From CAZZIQ01 sp964654355 (GTDB lineage: Bacteria > Pseudomonadota > Gammaproteobacteria > GCF-002020875): a stretch of DNA of 21,604 bases. The notes beneath the pieces are model-generated. The model saw nothing but the letters and a program-made list of their open reading frames with translations. It had not been told where the DNA came from and ran no database searches. The stretch is from positions 1 through 21,604 of the forward strand of contig CAZZIQ010000017.1 in assembly GCA_964654355.1 (NCBI GenBank), in the 5' to 3' direction. The translations under genes and the position numbers were made by a program. This document shows, piece after piece, positions 10,941 to 18,926 of this stretch; the stretch's first letter is position 1; every line of letters starts with the position of its first letter.

Positions 10941-12167
10941 CTAGCCGCGCAGACCGCGCGCCAGATCGGCCTGAATGTCGGCAACGCCCTCAAGACCGAC
11001 CGCAATCCGCACCAACCCATCGGAAATACCCGCCTCGGCGCGTTCAGCATCGGTCAGGCGGCCATGGGTTGTGGTCGCCGGATGCACAATCGTGGTGCGC
11101 GCATCACCCAAATTGGCGGTAATCGACAGCATGCGCGTGGCATTAATCAGCTTCCACGCGGCTTCACGCCCACCTTCGACCTCAAAACTGACAATCCCGC
11201 CCGGCGCATCCATTTGTTTTTGCGCCAAGGCGTACTGCGGGTGGCTTTCCAGCCCCGGATACCAGACGCGTGCGATGCCCGACTGCCCTTCCAACCAAGC
11301 CGCAATCTGTGCCGCGTTTTCGCTATGCGCTTTCATCCGCAACGACAGCGTTTCGAGACCCTTCAGAAAAATCCACGCATTGAACGGACTCATACTGGCA
11401 CCGCCGCTGCGCAGCGCGCCATAGATCGGCTCGCCAATCGCATCATCCTTGGTGACGATCGCACCACCCAATGCGCGCCCCTGACCATCCAGATATTTCG
11501 TTGCCGAATGAATGATGATGTCGGCATCAAACTCAAATGGACGCTGCAGAATCGGCGTACAGAAGCAGTTATCAACCGCCACCAACGCACCTTGCGCATG
11601 CGCCAGATCGGCAATCGCCTGCATGTCCCCAATTTCGGTCAGCGGATTGGCTGGCGTTTCGAGGAACAACAGCTTGGTGTTGGGCTTCATCGCCGCACGC
11701 CAACTCTCAACATCCGACAAGGTGACGTAATCCACCTCAACGCCAAACTTGGCGAGGAAGTTGTTCAGCAGAATCACCGTCGTACCAAACACACTGCGCG
11801 AGCACAGCAAATGATCGCCCGCCCGCAGCACACCCAAACAGGTGGTCAGAATCGCCGCCATCCCCGAGGAGGTTGCGATACCGCGGGTACCGCCTTCGAG
11901 CGAGGCTAAACGCTGCTCAAACGCGGAAATGGTTGGATTGGTAAAACGCGAATAGATGTTGCCCTTTGAGGTTCCGCCAAAACGCGCCGCCGCTTCTTCT
12001 GCACTGGAGTACACAAAGCTCGAGGTGGTGAAGATCGGCTCGCTATGCGCACCCTCATTCGTCGGCAACTGGCCAACACGCACTGCGCGGCTCTCAAGCG
12101 AAAGATCGGGAAGATCTTCACCAAGTCGCTGCATGCGTGCGGTAAGTTTTTCGAATTCAGTACTCAT
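10941..12167 (-). CDS. metZ: O-succinylhomoserine sulfhydrylase MetZ
   Basis: PLP enzyme of the Cys/Met metabolism family, 408 aa, forming homocysteine from O-succinylhomoserine and sulfide in methionine synthesis. The PLP lysine is Lys224 in HSATKYLDGQG. Other family features are YSRFTNPT, ATSSGMAAI, FLETPANP, VAVDNCFCTP and the C-terminal LGDARTTIVHPATTTH stretch. Calling it MetZ rather than MetB or MetC rests on overall resemblance and on the location directly after purF, as in Pseudomonas. ATG 12167 has GGAT about 5 bases upstream and matches the family N-terminus; the longer frame to 12260 would enter purF. The gap to purF is 25 bases. Confidence 0.93.
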   Translation of the reverse strand: MSTEFEKLTARMQRLGEDLPDLSLESRAVRVGQLPTNEGAHSEPIFTTSSFVYSSAEEAAARFGGTSKGNIYSRFTNPTISAFEQRLASLEGGTRGIATSSGMAAILTTCLGVLRAGDHLLCSRSVFGTTVILLNNFLAKFGVEVDYVTLSDVESWRAAMKPNTKLLFLETPANPLTEIGDMQAIADLAHAQGALVAVDNCFCTPILQRPFEFDADIIIHSATKYLDGQGRALGGAIVTKDDAIGEPIYGALRSGGASMSPFNAWIFLKGLETLSLRMKAHSENAAQIAAWLEGQSGIARVWYPGLESHPQYALAQKQMDAPGGIVSFEVEGGREAAWKLINATRMLSITANLGDARTTIVHPATTTHGRLTDAERAEAGISDGLVRIAVGLEGVADIQADLARGLRG

Positions 12168-12192
12168 GAAGATCCGTACATCACGCAGCCGA

Positions 12193-13704
12193 TCAAGCCG
12201 CGTTGTGCAACCCCACAACCTCGTTATCACGCAAGCGACGTTCACTCTTTGCCATATCACAACGCTGACTGTTCAGTGCCTCGAGGTAAGCATCGTCGAT
12301 GTCACCCGTAACGTAATCGGCATTGAAGACCGACGTATCGAACTGCTGTAGATGCGGATTGCCCTCGCTCACCGCATCGATCAAGTCTTCCAACTCTTGG
12401 AAGATCAAACGATCAGCACCAATCAAACGGCAAATCTCATCTTCCGTGCGGTCATGCGCCACCAGCTCGCTCGCAGCAGGCATGTCGATGCCATACACAT
12501 TGGGGTAACGCACCGGCGGCGCTGCAGACGCAAAGTAGACCTTCCGCGCACCTGCATCCCGCGCCATCTGGATGATTTGCGCGGACGTGGTACCGCGCAC
12601 AATCGAATCATCAACCAGCAACACGTTCTTGCCTTTGAATTCGACTGGCAGTGGATTGAGCTTACGTTTAACGGATTTTTTGCGTTCATTCTGACCTGGC
12701 ATGATGAAGGTACGCCCGACATAACGGTTCTTCATGAAGCCTTCACGGAACACCACGCCGAGCTGATACGACAGCTCAAGCGCTGCAGTACGGCTGGTAT
12801 CCGGGATCGGAATCACCACGTCAATGTCATGATCCGGCCAGTCGCGCAGAATCTTCGACGCCAGCTTCTGGCCCATGCGCAAACGCGCCTTGTGCACATA
12901 CACATTCTCGATCACTGAGTCAGGACGGGCGAAATACACGAATTCGAAGATGCATGGCGTATGAATCAGCGCATGCTTTGGCGCACGATGGAACATACGA
13001 CCCTGCGTGTTGATAAAGACCGACTCACCGGGATCGAGCTCGCGCTGCAATTCAAAGCCCAGCACATCCAACGCCACACTCTCCGAGGCCACACACCACT
13101 CATCACCCTTGGGTGAGCTACGACGACCCAAGCACAGCGGTCGAATGCCATTCGGATCACGGAAGGCCAGAATGCCCTGCGCCGTGATCATCGACACCAC
13201 GGCATAGGCGCCCTTCGCGCGCTGATGCACACGATCCACCGCATCAAAAATATCGTCTGGCTCGAGGTTCACCTTGCCGGCGCGGCCAATCTCATGCGCC
13301 AACACATTCAACAACACCTCAGAGTCGGATTCGGTGTTGATGTGGCGCATGTCTTCAATAAACAGCTCGCGCTTCAGCGAACCTGCGTTTGTGAGATTAC
13401 CGTTATGCGCCAGCGCAATCCCGAACGGGGAGTTCACATAAAACGGCTGTGCTTCGGCAGAAGACTCACAGCCGGCGGTTGGATAACGCACATGGCCGAT
13501 GCCCATCGTGCCCTGCAGGCGCTGCATGTGATCATCGTCAAACACATCGCGCACCAAGCCGTTTTCTTTACGCAGGAAAATACGACCGTCATCGCAGGTC
13601 ATGATGCCGGCGGCGTCCTGTCCGCGGTGCTGGAGCATGCCCAGCCCTTCGTACAGGTCTTGATTGACGGCCTGGTTGGCAACAATGCCGATGATTCCGC
13701 ACAT
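12193..13704 (-). CDS. purF: Amidophosphoribosyltransferase PurF
   Basis: The first committed enzyme of purine synthesis, transferring glutamine ammonia to PRPP to give 5-phosphoribosylamine. The 503 aa match the usual length. The mature N-terminal nucleophile is Cys2 (MCGIIGIVAN). The glutaminase domain shows RGQDAAG, GHVRYPTAG and AHNGNLTN, and the phosphoribosyltransferase domain carries the PRPP loop LLVDDSIVRGTT around residues 359-371. A GAGGAGA ribosome site precedes ATG 13704. It lies between cvpA and metZ. The 201-base gap to cvpA contains a 13-bp palindrome that might be a control site. Confidence 0.97.
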   Translation of the reverse strand: MCGIIGIVANQAVNQDLYEGLGMLQHRGQDAAGIMTCDDGRIFLRKENGLVRDVFDDDHMQRLQGTMGIGHVRYPTAGCESSAEAQPFYVNSPFGIALAHNGNLTNAGSLKRELFIEDMRHINTESDSEVLLNVLAHEIGRAGKVNLEPDDIFDAVDRVHQRAKGAYAVVSMITAQGILAFRDPNGIRPLCLGRRSSPKGDEWCVASESVALDVLGFELQRELDPGESVFINTQGRMFHRAPKHALIHTPCIFEFVYFARPDSVIENVYVHKARLRMGQKLASKILRDWPDHDIDVVIPIPDTSRTAALELSYQLGVVFREGFMKNRYVGRTFIMPGQNERKKSVKRKLNPLPVEFKGKNVLLVDDSIVRGTTSAQIIQMARDAGARKVYFASAAPPVRYPNVYGIDMPAASELVAHDRTEDEICRLIGADRLIFQELEDLIDAVSEGNPHLQQFDTSVFNADYVTGDIDDAYLEALNSQRCDMAKSERRLRDNEVVGLHNAA

Positions 13705-13756
13705 GCCCGACGGTTCTCCTCAAAGGTCGGATGAAATACGACTAGCTGGCTATTTT

Positions 13757-13769
13757 GCCTGAGTCAGGC
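13757..13769. promoter_or_regulatory. Perfect palindrome in the purF leader
   Basis: GCCTGA-G-TCAGGC is a perfect 13-base palindrome 52 bases upstream of the purF ATG. It has no T-run on either side, so it does not look like an intrinsic terminator. It does not match the E. coli PurR box as I know it. It could be an operator or a small RNA hairpin. The rest of 13705-13905 holds no supported gene. Confidence 0.3.
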
Positions 13770-13905
13770 TCGCTCTGCCGGGGTTTTACGTCAAAGCGAC
13801 TGATTCGATTCGGCGATCGCTGTCCGCCTTCCCTGGCTCGCTCGAGGGCCGCTGTCCGATCGGCCCGCGTCGCCGAAACCGAAACCAGCCGCTTGGTCTC
13901 GAGCG

Positions 13906-14439
13906 TTAGACTGGGAACGTGAATTGCCCACGCAGATCGGTCGGAATCCAGCCATGCAGCCAGCTGACCAGTGGCTGCAAATAACTGATCAGCGTCGATT
14001 GCTGCCACCATGGGTCCTGCGGCAGCGGCGTCAGCCCGGCGAGCAACAGCACCAGCGCCATGATCACCACGCCGCGTGCGGCGCCGAAAAACAGTCCAAT
14101 GAAACGATCCATGCCACCAATACCGGTGACCTCGACCAACTGACGGAACAGATAATTCACCAGCGCGCCAATCAGCAGCGTCGCGATGAACAGCACAGCA
14201 AAGGCCAAGCCGATTCGAATGGAAGGCGTTTCCACCCAAGGCTCAAGCAAACGTGCCTGACCTTCTGAGAACGCCAAGCCCACCCAAATCGCGACCACCC
14301 AGGCCGCGAGCGAGATGGCCTCGCGAAGAAAGCCGCGCACAAAGCTGATTGCGGCCGACAACAGAACGACTGCGATAATGACGAAATCCGGCCAGATCAG
14401 ACTGGTGGCCAAGGCCTGCGCTGAATCAACGGCGTTCAT
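13906..14439 (-). CDS. cvpA: CvpA family inner-membrane protein
   Basis: A 177-aa inner-membrane protein of the CvpA family (colicin V production and envelope stress in E. coli; biochemical role unknown). Four hydrophobic helices are visible: DFVIIAVVLLSAAISFVRGF, a second around AWVVAIWVGLAF, a third IGLAFAVLFIATLLIGALV, and a fourth in FGAARGVVIMALVLLLAGL. The family features SFVRGFLREA and the G-rich GGMDRFIGLFFGAARG are clear. ATG 14439 overlaps the stop of the upstream 43-aa ORF as ATGA. Its place directly before purF is the classic gammaproteobacterial arrangement. Confidence 0.93.
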   Translation of the reverse strand: MNAVDSAQALATSLIWPDFVIIAVVLLSAAISFVRGFLREAISLAAWVVAIWVGLAFSEGQARLLEPWVETPSIRIGLAFAVLFIATLLIGALVNYLFRQLVEVTGIGGMDRFIGLFFGAARGVVIMALVLLLAGLTPLPQDPWWQQSTLISYLQPLVSWLHGWIPTDLRGQFTFPV

Positions 14440-14567
14440 AATTTGCCCCGTCCGCTCTTCAGGTTCTTTGGATTCGCGTTGTTGCGGCCGATGTCCCAGA
14501 CCACACGGGCGATGTACGCCACCACAATCAGGCTGGCCACTGTGAAGAAGTCGAAACTGAAATCCAT
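14436..14567 (-). CDS. Small 43-aa single-span membrane protein coupled to cvpA
   Basis: A short ORF from ATG 14567 to TGA 14436 encodes 43 residues, beginning MDFSFDFFTVASL. Residues 7-25 form one hydrophobic helix, followed by a polar basic tail rich in Asn, Lys and Arg. Its TGA overlaps the cvpA ATG (ATGA), and a plausible promoter lies directly upstream. The ribosome site is weak (GAG about 10 bases upstream). The hydrophobic N-terminus, positive C-terminal side (N-out, C-in by the positive-inside rule) and coupling argue for a real protein. I do not recognise a family. Confidence 0.65.
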   Translation of the reverse strand: MDFSFDFFTVASLIVVAYIARVVWDIGRNNANPKNLKSGRGKL

Positions 14568-14600
14568 GGAAAAATGCTCAATCCGGAAAATGAAGAAGGC

Positions 14601-14629
14601 AGCATAGCGACTCTGCTAGCATCCGCCAA
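14601..14629 (-). promoter_or_regulatory. Candidate promoter of the cvpA-purF-metZ operon
   Basis: On the minus strand TTGGCG (14629-14624) is followed after 17 bases by TATGCT (14606-14601), each matching four of six consensus bases at ideal spacing. Transcription would start near 14594, about 27 bases before the ATG at 14567. It overlaps the start region of the divergent acyl-CoA ligase gene. Confidence 0.45.
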
Positions 14630-14630
14630 C

Positions 14631-16235
14631 ATGAGCAATACAGAACACAATCCGATCGAACTCAATATCGCCCTGCCCGACCTTCTGCGCACAACGGCGC
14701 AACGCTTGGGCGCACAAACGGCCATTCACTTTGCCGGTCGCGAAACCTCGTTTGCCGCGTTTGATGCGATGAGCGATCGCATTGCGGCGCATCTTGCCGA
14801 ACGCGGTATCGAGCCGGGCAACAAGGTTGGGCTTTATTGCCCCAACTCCGATGCATTTGCCGTTGCCTACTTTGGCATCTTGAAGGCCGGCGCGACGGTT
14901 GTGCCCATCAACCTATTGCTCACTCCGCCCGAGGTCGCTTGGATTCTCGAGGATGCGAACGCCAAGGGCCTGATCTGGCATGAGGCATTTGCGCCTGCAG
15001 TGGCTGCGATTCGCGCAGCACTGCCGCATGCCATCGAAGAACTCTGGATCGGCGCTCAGCGCCCCGAAGGAGTCGCCAAAGACATGCGTGGCTGGCTGGA
15101 TGCGCTGCAATCGACTGCGCCAACCCCACAACCCACGATTGATCCGCGTGAAGACGTCGCCGTCATCCTCTACACCTCCGGCACGACCGGTAAACCCAAA
15201 GGCGCGATGCTGACCCATCGCAACCTCGCTTCGAATACCAATAGCGTGCGTCTCGCCCTCGAACTCGACCCCGGCAACGAAACCTTCTTGGTCGTGTTGC
15301 CGATGTTTCATGCCTTTGCGGCAACGGTCGGGATGCTCTTCCCACTCTGTCATGGCGGCACCATCGTGCCCTTGCCAAAGTTTGATCCGAGTGAAGTCGC
15401 GCGTACGATCGAAGCGCATCAAGCCACCATCTTCTTCGCTGTACCGAGCATGTACAGCGTGCTGCTGCGCTTGCCCGATGAAGACGTCGCACGTTTCAAG
15501 TCGGTACGCTTCAGTGTTTCGGGTGGTGCCGCACTACCCATCGAAGTGCTACGTCAGTTTGAGGCACGCTTCGGGCTGCCGATCTTGGAAGGCGATGGCC
15601 CGACTGAATGCTCGCCGGTCACGTGCGTGAATCCGGTGCATGGCATCCGTAAGCCCGGCACCGTTGGCCCACCCATACCCGGCGTGGAGATGAAGATTCT
15701 CGATGACGCCGGCAACGAACTTCCGCACAACGAGATCGGTGAGATCTGTGTGCGTGGACCGAATGTAATGAAGGGCTACTGGAAGCGCCCCGAAGCCACT
15801 GCCGAATCCTTTACCGGCGAGTGGTTTCGCACGGGCGATCTTGGCATCGAAGACGATGATGGCTATTTCTCCATTCTCGACCGCAAGAAAGACATGATCA
15901 TCGTCAACGGTATGAACGTGTACCCGCGCGAAATCGAAGAAGTGCTGTATACCCACACCGCCATTCGTGAAGTCGCCGTGATCGGCGAACCACATGACAG
16001 CCACGGCGAGATTCCGGTGGCGTATGTGGTGATCGAAAGCGAAGTCACCAGCATGGAGCTGCGTGAATTCCTCAAACCCCAGCTGGGTCGGCACAAGATC
16101 CCCCGCCGCTTTCAGTTTCTCGAGGCGCTGCCGAAAAACGCCACCGGCAAGATCCTCAAGCGCGAACTGCGCCTGCAAGGCGAGTTGGAGCGCGGCGTCG
16201 ATGCACGCCCCGTACACAACCCAGCAAGCGATTAA
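14631..16235 (+). CDS. AMP-binding long-chain fatty acid-CoA ligase, FadD-like
   Basis: ANL-superfamily enzyme of 534 aa that activates a carboxylic acid, probably a fatty acid, to acyl-AMP and then acyl-CoA. The ATP loop YTSGTTGKPKGAM lies near residues 181-193, then LPMFHAFA, the adenine-binding region with DGPTECSPVT, FRTGDLG, the hinge DRKKDMIIVNGMNVYPREIEE, and the catalytic lysine in NATGKILKREL near 507. Length and motifs fit a long-chain or general acyl-CoA synthetase; chain length cannot be told. ATG 14631 is chosen because the alternative 14574 would start 6 bases from the divergent gene and leave no promoter space. Neither has a good ribosome site. It lies 49 bases upstream of the MlaC-like gene. 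Confidence 0.87.
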   Translation: MSNTEHNPIELNIALPDLLRTTAQRLGAQTAIHFAGRETSFAAFDAMSDRIAAHLAERGIEPGNKVGLYCPNSDAFAVAYFGILKAGATVVPINLLLTPPEVAWILEDANAKGLIWHEAFAPAVAAIRAALPHAIEELWIGAQRPEGVAKDMRGWLDALQSTAPTPQPTIDPREDVAVILYTSGTTGKPKGAMLTHRNLASNTNSVRLALELDPGNETFLVVLPMFHAFAATVGMLFPLCHGGTIVPLPKFDPSEVARTIEAHQATIFFAVPSMYSVLLRLPDEDVARFKSVRFSVSGGAALPIEVLRQFEARFGLPILEGDGPTECSPVTCVNPVHGIRKPGTVGPPIPGVEMKILDDAGNELPHNEIGEICVRGPNVMKGYWKRPEATAESFTGEWFRTGDLGIEDDDGYFSILDRKKDMIIVNGMNVYPREIEEVLYTHTAIREVAVIGEPHDSHGEIPVAYVVIESEVTSMELREFLKPQLGRHKIPRRFQFLEALPKNATGKILKRELRLQGELERGVDARPVHNPASD

Positions 16236-16284
16236 ATCCGGTCATCCAATTCATTCGCTTGACCCCAGAAAAATAGGTTTCAAA

Positions 16285-16932
16285 ATGCAACGCATGAACA
16301 GACACACACGCTCCCCAACGGTATCCCTTTCTTCTTGGTTCATTTGGATCCTCAGCGCCTTCCTGTTGCTCAGCAGCACGAGCGTGCGCGCGGATGATGC
16401 CGACGAAAACACCGCGCTGGCGATCATTGATCGCGCCAGCAAGACCGTGGTGGGCGAACTGCAATCCGAAGTCATGCGCGGCTCGCTGCCCTTGGTCAAA
16501 GCGCTGGTGGAGCGCGAAGTCGCTGTACACGTCGATACCTACGTCATGACGCGCTGGGCATTGGGCAAACATTGGCGCACAGCCAATGATGAACAACGCA
16601 AAGAAATCGAAGACCTGTTTCGTCAGTTGCTGGTACAAACCTATGCGGCTGGCCTCATGCAATTCACGGGCGAAGAAGTCGTGGTCTTGAATGCACGCAA
16701 AGATAAGTACGGCGACATCCTCGTGCGTACCGAAATCATTTCGCCCAAAACGCCAAAGCCGCTGCCGGTGAACTACCGCATGCGCAATGATGCAGGCACA
16801 CTCAAGGCCTACGACATCATCATCGAAGGCATCTCTTTCCTCACCACCTATCGTTCCAGCTTCGACACCCTGGTGAAGCAGTCCGGCATTGATGGCCTGA
16901 TCACCTCACTCCGCGAAAAGACCCGCGCATGA
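16285..16932 (+). CDS. MlaC/Ttg2D-family periplasmic phospholipid-binding protein
   Basis: A 215-aa exported protein of the MlaC (Ttg2D, toluene tolerance) family, whose members ferry phospholipids between the outer-membrane and inner-membrane Mla complexes. It has a basic N-terminus, a hydrophobic segment SWFIWILSAFLLLSS and a likely cleavage after SVRA. Family features are VMTRWALGKHWRTAN, FRQLLVQTYAAGL, the VRTEI strand, PVNYRMR and YDIIIEGISFLTTYRSSF. ATG 16285 has AGGT 7 bases upstream; ATG 16294 is possible. The usual mlaFEDB partners are absent here. Its TGA overlaps the next gene's ATG. Confidence 0.88.
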   Translation: MQRMNRHTRSPTVSLSSWFIWILSAFLLLSSTSVRADDADENTALAIIDRASKTVVGELQSEVMRGSLPLVKALVEREVAVHVDTYVMTRWALGKHWRTANDEQRKEIEDLFRQLLVQTYAAGLMQFTGEEVVVLNARKDKYGDILVRTEIISPKTPKPLPVNYRMRNDAGTLKAYDIIIEGISFLTTYRSSFDTLVKQSGIDGLITSLREKTRA

Positions 16933-18017
16933 GTGCGCACGCGTTGTTTCAGCCCCTGCAGATCGGCGCACTCACCCTGCCCAACCGCATGGTGATGGCG
17001 CCGCTAACGCGCAACCGCGCCGATGCGAACAACGTGCCCACCGCATTGATGGCCGAGTACTACGCGCAGCGTGCAACGGCCGGCCTGATCATCGCGGAAG
17101 CGACCCAGGTTTGTCCCGAAGGCCAGGGCTATCTGCAAACCCCGGGCATTCACAACGCCGCACAAGTTGCGGGCTGGAAACAGGTCACCGACGCCGTGCA
17201 TGCCGCCAATGGCCGTATTGGCTTACAGCTCTGGCATGTGGGCCGCATTTCGCACACCTCGTTGCAGCCGAATGGCGTAGCTCCGGTTGCACCTTCAGCG
17301 ATTCAGGCAAACGCTCAAGTCTTCACCGCGAGCGGCTTTGAAACGACCTCCATGCCGCGCGCCTTGGAAACCGATGAAGTGGCGGCACTTGCCCAGACCT
17401 ATGCCGATGCGGCACGCAATGCACTCGCCGCCGGTTTTGACTTCATCGAAGTACATAGCGCGAATGGCTATTTACTCGACCAATTCCTGCGCGACAGCAC
17501 CAACCAACGCAGCGATCGCTACGGCGGCTCGGTCGACAACCGCATGCGCCTGACCTTGGAAGTTTTAGATGCTGTGATTGCCGTCGCCGGCGCGGATCGT
17601 GTCGGCATTCGTCTCTCGCCCACTTCGGGCTTTAACGACATCAGCGACAGCAACCCGCAAGCCACCTTTGATGCGGTTGCCGCCGCTCTGGGCCAGCGCA
17701 AGATTGCCTATCTGCATTTGATTGAAGGCCAAACCGGTGGCGAGCGCGTAACCGCGGGCTATGATCCGGATGCCACCCTACACGCCTTCCGCGCAGCCGG
17801 TGGTCAAAACGTCATGCTCAACAACGGCTACACGCGTGCCATGGCGGAAGATGCGCTTCAACAGGGCCGCGCAGACTTGGTTTCGTTTGGGGTGCCGTTT
17901 ATCGCCAACCCAGATTTGGTGGCACGCTTCCAAAACGATGCCGCGCTGAATGCACCCCGCCCCGAACTGTTCTACGGCGGTGGCGCCGAAGGCTATACCG
18001 ACTATCCGACGCTCTAG
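16929..18017 (+). CDS. Old Yellow Enzyme family NAD(P)H:flavin oxidoreductase (ene-reductase)
   Basis: FMN-dependent TIM-barrel enzyme of 362 aa that reduces activated C=C bonds or nitro compounds using NAD(P)H (NemA/XenA-type). Visible residues are the flavin-tuning threonine in APLTRNR (Thr27), LQLWHVGR, the substrate-binding pair His176/Asn179 with proton-donor Tyr181 in EVHSANGYLLDQFL, the RYGGSVDNR flavin-site stretch, and the C-terminal FGVPFIANPDL. The natural substrate cannot be read from sequence. The start overlaps the mlaC-like stop (ATGA), which implies translational coupling with a lipid carrier. It ends 10 bases from the convergent unknown gene. Confidence 0.92.
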   Translation: MSAHALFQPLQIGALTLPNRMVMAPLTRNRADANNVPTALMAEYYAQRATAGLIIAEATQVCPEGQGYLQTPGIHNAAQVAGWKQVTDAVHAANGRIGLQLWHVGRISHTSLQPNGVAPVAPSAIQANAQVFTASGFETTSMPRALETDEVAALAQTYADAARNALAAGFDFIEVHSANGYLLDQFLRDSTNQRSDRYGGSVDNRMRLTLEVLDAVIAVAGADRVGIRLSPTSGFNDISDSNPQATFDAVAAALGQRKIAYLHLIEGQTGGERVTAGYDPDATLHAFRAAGGQNVMLNNGYTRAMAEDALQQGRADLVSFGVPFIANPDLVARFQNDAALNAPRPELFYGGGAEGYTDYPTL

Positions 18018-18027
18018 CGCCTCTGCA

Positions 18028-18522
18028 TTACGAATCCAGCGCCGCAAGCTTGAATGCCTGCAGCCATTCTTCCAGGACGCTGCGCTCGGCTGAAGTGCGA
18101 TAACCCACTTCAGACACCTCAGTTCCGGACTCGCGGCGCAACTCCTCGCCCTTGAACTGCTGCAACACGCCCCACAGTCCGGCGATCGCAGAGCCACGCA
18201 TACCCTGCACGATGATGTCGTATTCCAAACTCAACAGCGTGTCTTGGTAATCACCCTCGGGCCCGAGCTTGCGCATCCCGCGGGCTTCGCCCAACACCTC
18301 ACCCAGCGCGTCAGATGCGCCCGGCAACAACGCCACTTCGATGTCTTCCCAATCCAAAGAATGCTGCAGTTGATTGCCCAGCGTATAGCTGCGCGATAAC
18401 GCGTCTTGATGCATCACAATCCGATCGGCATACACCGCCATCAGATTTTGTCCCTGATAGGACGGATCCTTTGGGTTGGCGTAGGATGCGAGATAGATCA
18501 ATAAAGGTGCAGTAGCGTTCAC
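18028..18522 (-). CDS. Conserved-looking protein of unknown function, 164 aa
   Basis: I do not recognise this protein. It is 164 aa, acidic, without a signal peptide or a clear membrane segment, and so probably cytosolic. The first half has alternating hydrophobic and polar residues, with YTLGNQLQHSLDWEDIEVALLPG; the second half contains helical stretches ending in SVLEEWLQAFKLAA. There are no cysteines. The start is GTG 18522 with AGGA 7 bases upstream, a good site. It stands alone between convergent OYE and the tRNA terminator. No catalytic motif is evident. Confidence 0.7.
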   Translation of the reverse strand: MNATAPLLIYLASYANPKDPSYQGQNLMAVYADRIVMHQDALSRSYTLGNQLQHSLDWEDIEVALLPGASDALGEVLGEARGMRKLGPEGDYQDTLLSLEYDIIVQGMRGSAIAGLWGVLQQFKGEELRRESGTEVSEVGYRTSAERSVLEEWLQAFKLAALDS

Positions 18523-18647
18523 AGTTCAGTCCTAATGCTTATGCAGAACTGAAAGGTAACTTAAATTCAACGCATGCACTCAAAACCAAATTGATTGAGA
18601 AGCTAGAGAGAAGAACAGCCGGACGTTTGCAGTACTTCTGCCGCACC

Positions 18648-18683
18648 AAAGAAAAACGGCCTGCCACTTTCGTAGCAAGCCGT
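18648..18683 (-). terminator. Intrinsic terminator after tRNA-Glu
   Basis: On the minus strand a 12-bp stem (18656-18683, with three G-T wobbles) closes on a GAAA tetraloop and is followed by TTTTTCTTT. It lies 9 bases after the tRNA-Glu 3' end and should end the gltX-tRNA transcript. Confidence 0.85.
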
Positions 18684-18692
18684 TGATTTGTA

Positions 18693-18768
18693 TGGCGTCC
18701 CGTAGGGGAGTCGAACCCCTGTTGCCGCCGTGAAAGGGCGGAGTCCTAGGCCTCTAGACGAACGGGAC
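18693..18768 (-). tRNA. gltT: tRNA-Glu (anticodon TTC)
   Basis: A 76-nt cloverleaf with a 7-bp acceptor stem GTCCCGT/ACGGGAC, discriminator G, encoded CCA, and the T-loop GGTTCGACTCC. The anticodon stem CCGCC/GGCGG presents the loop CTTTCAC, anticodon TTC at 18732-18734. It lies 27 bases downstream of tRNA-Ala in the gltX transcript. Confidence 0.97.
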
Positions 18769-18795
18769 GTGTTCTGTTTCCGAGGCTGGAAATCG

Positions 18796-18871
<76 letters not shown>

Positions 18872-18926
18872 GAAAGCGGCGCATTCTCGGGGCAGGACCG
18901 AATCTTGTCAAGGAATTCAGCGCCGC

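Noticed and set aside
13742..13905. Open frame continuing past the cvpA stop in another frame, suggesting a cvpA frameshift
   Set aside because: CvpA is already of full family length and the continuing frame is Arg/Ser-rich without a start codon or motif, so it is probably just non-coding DNA.
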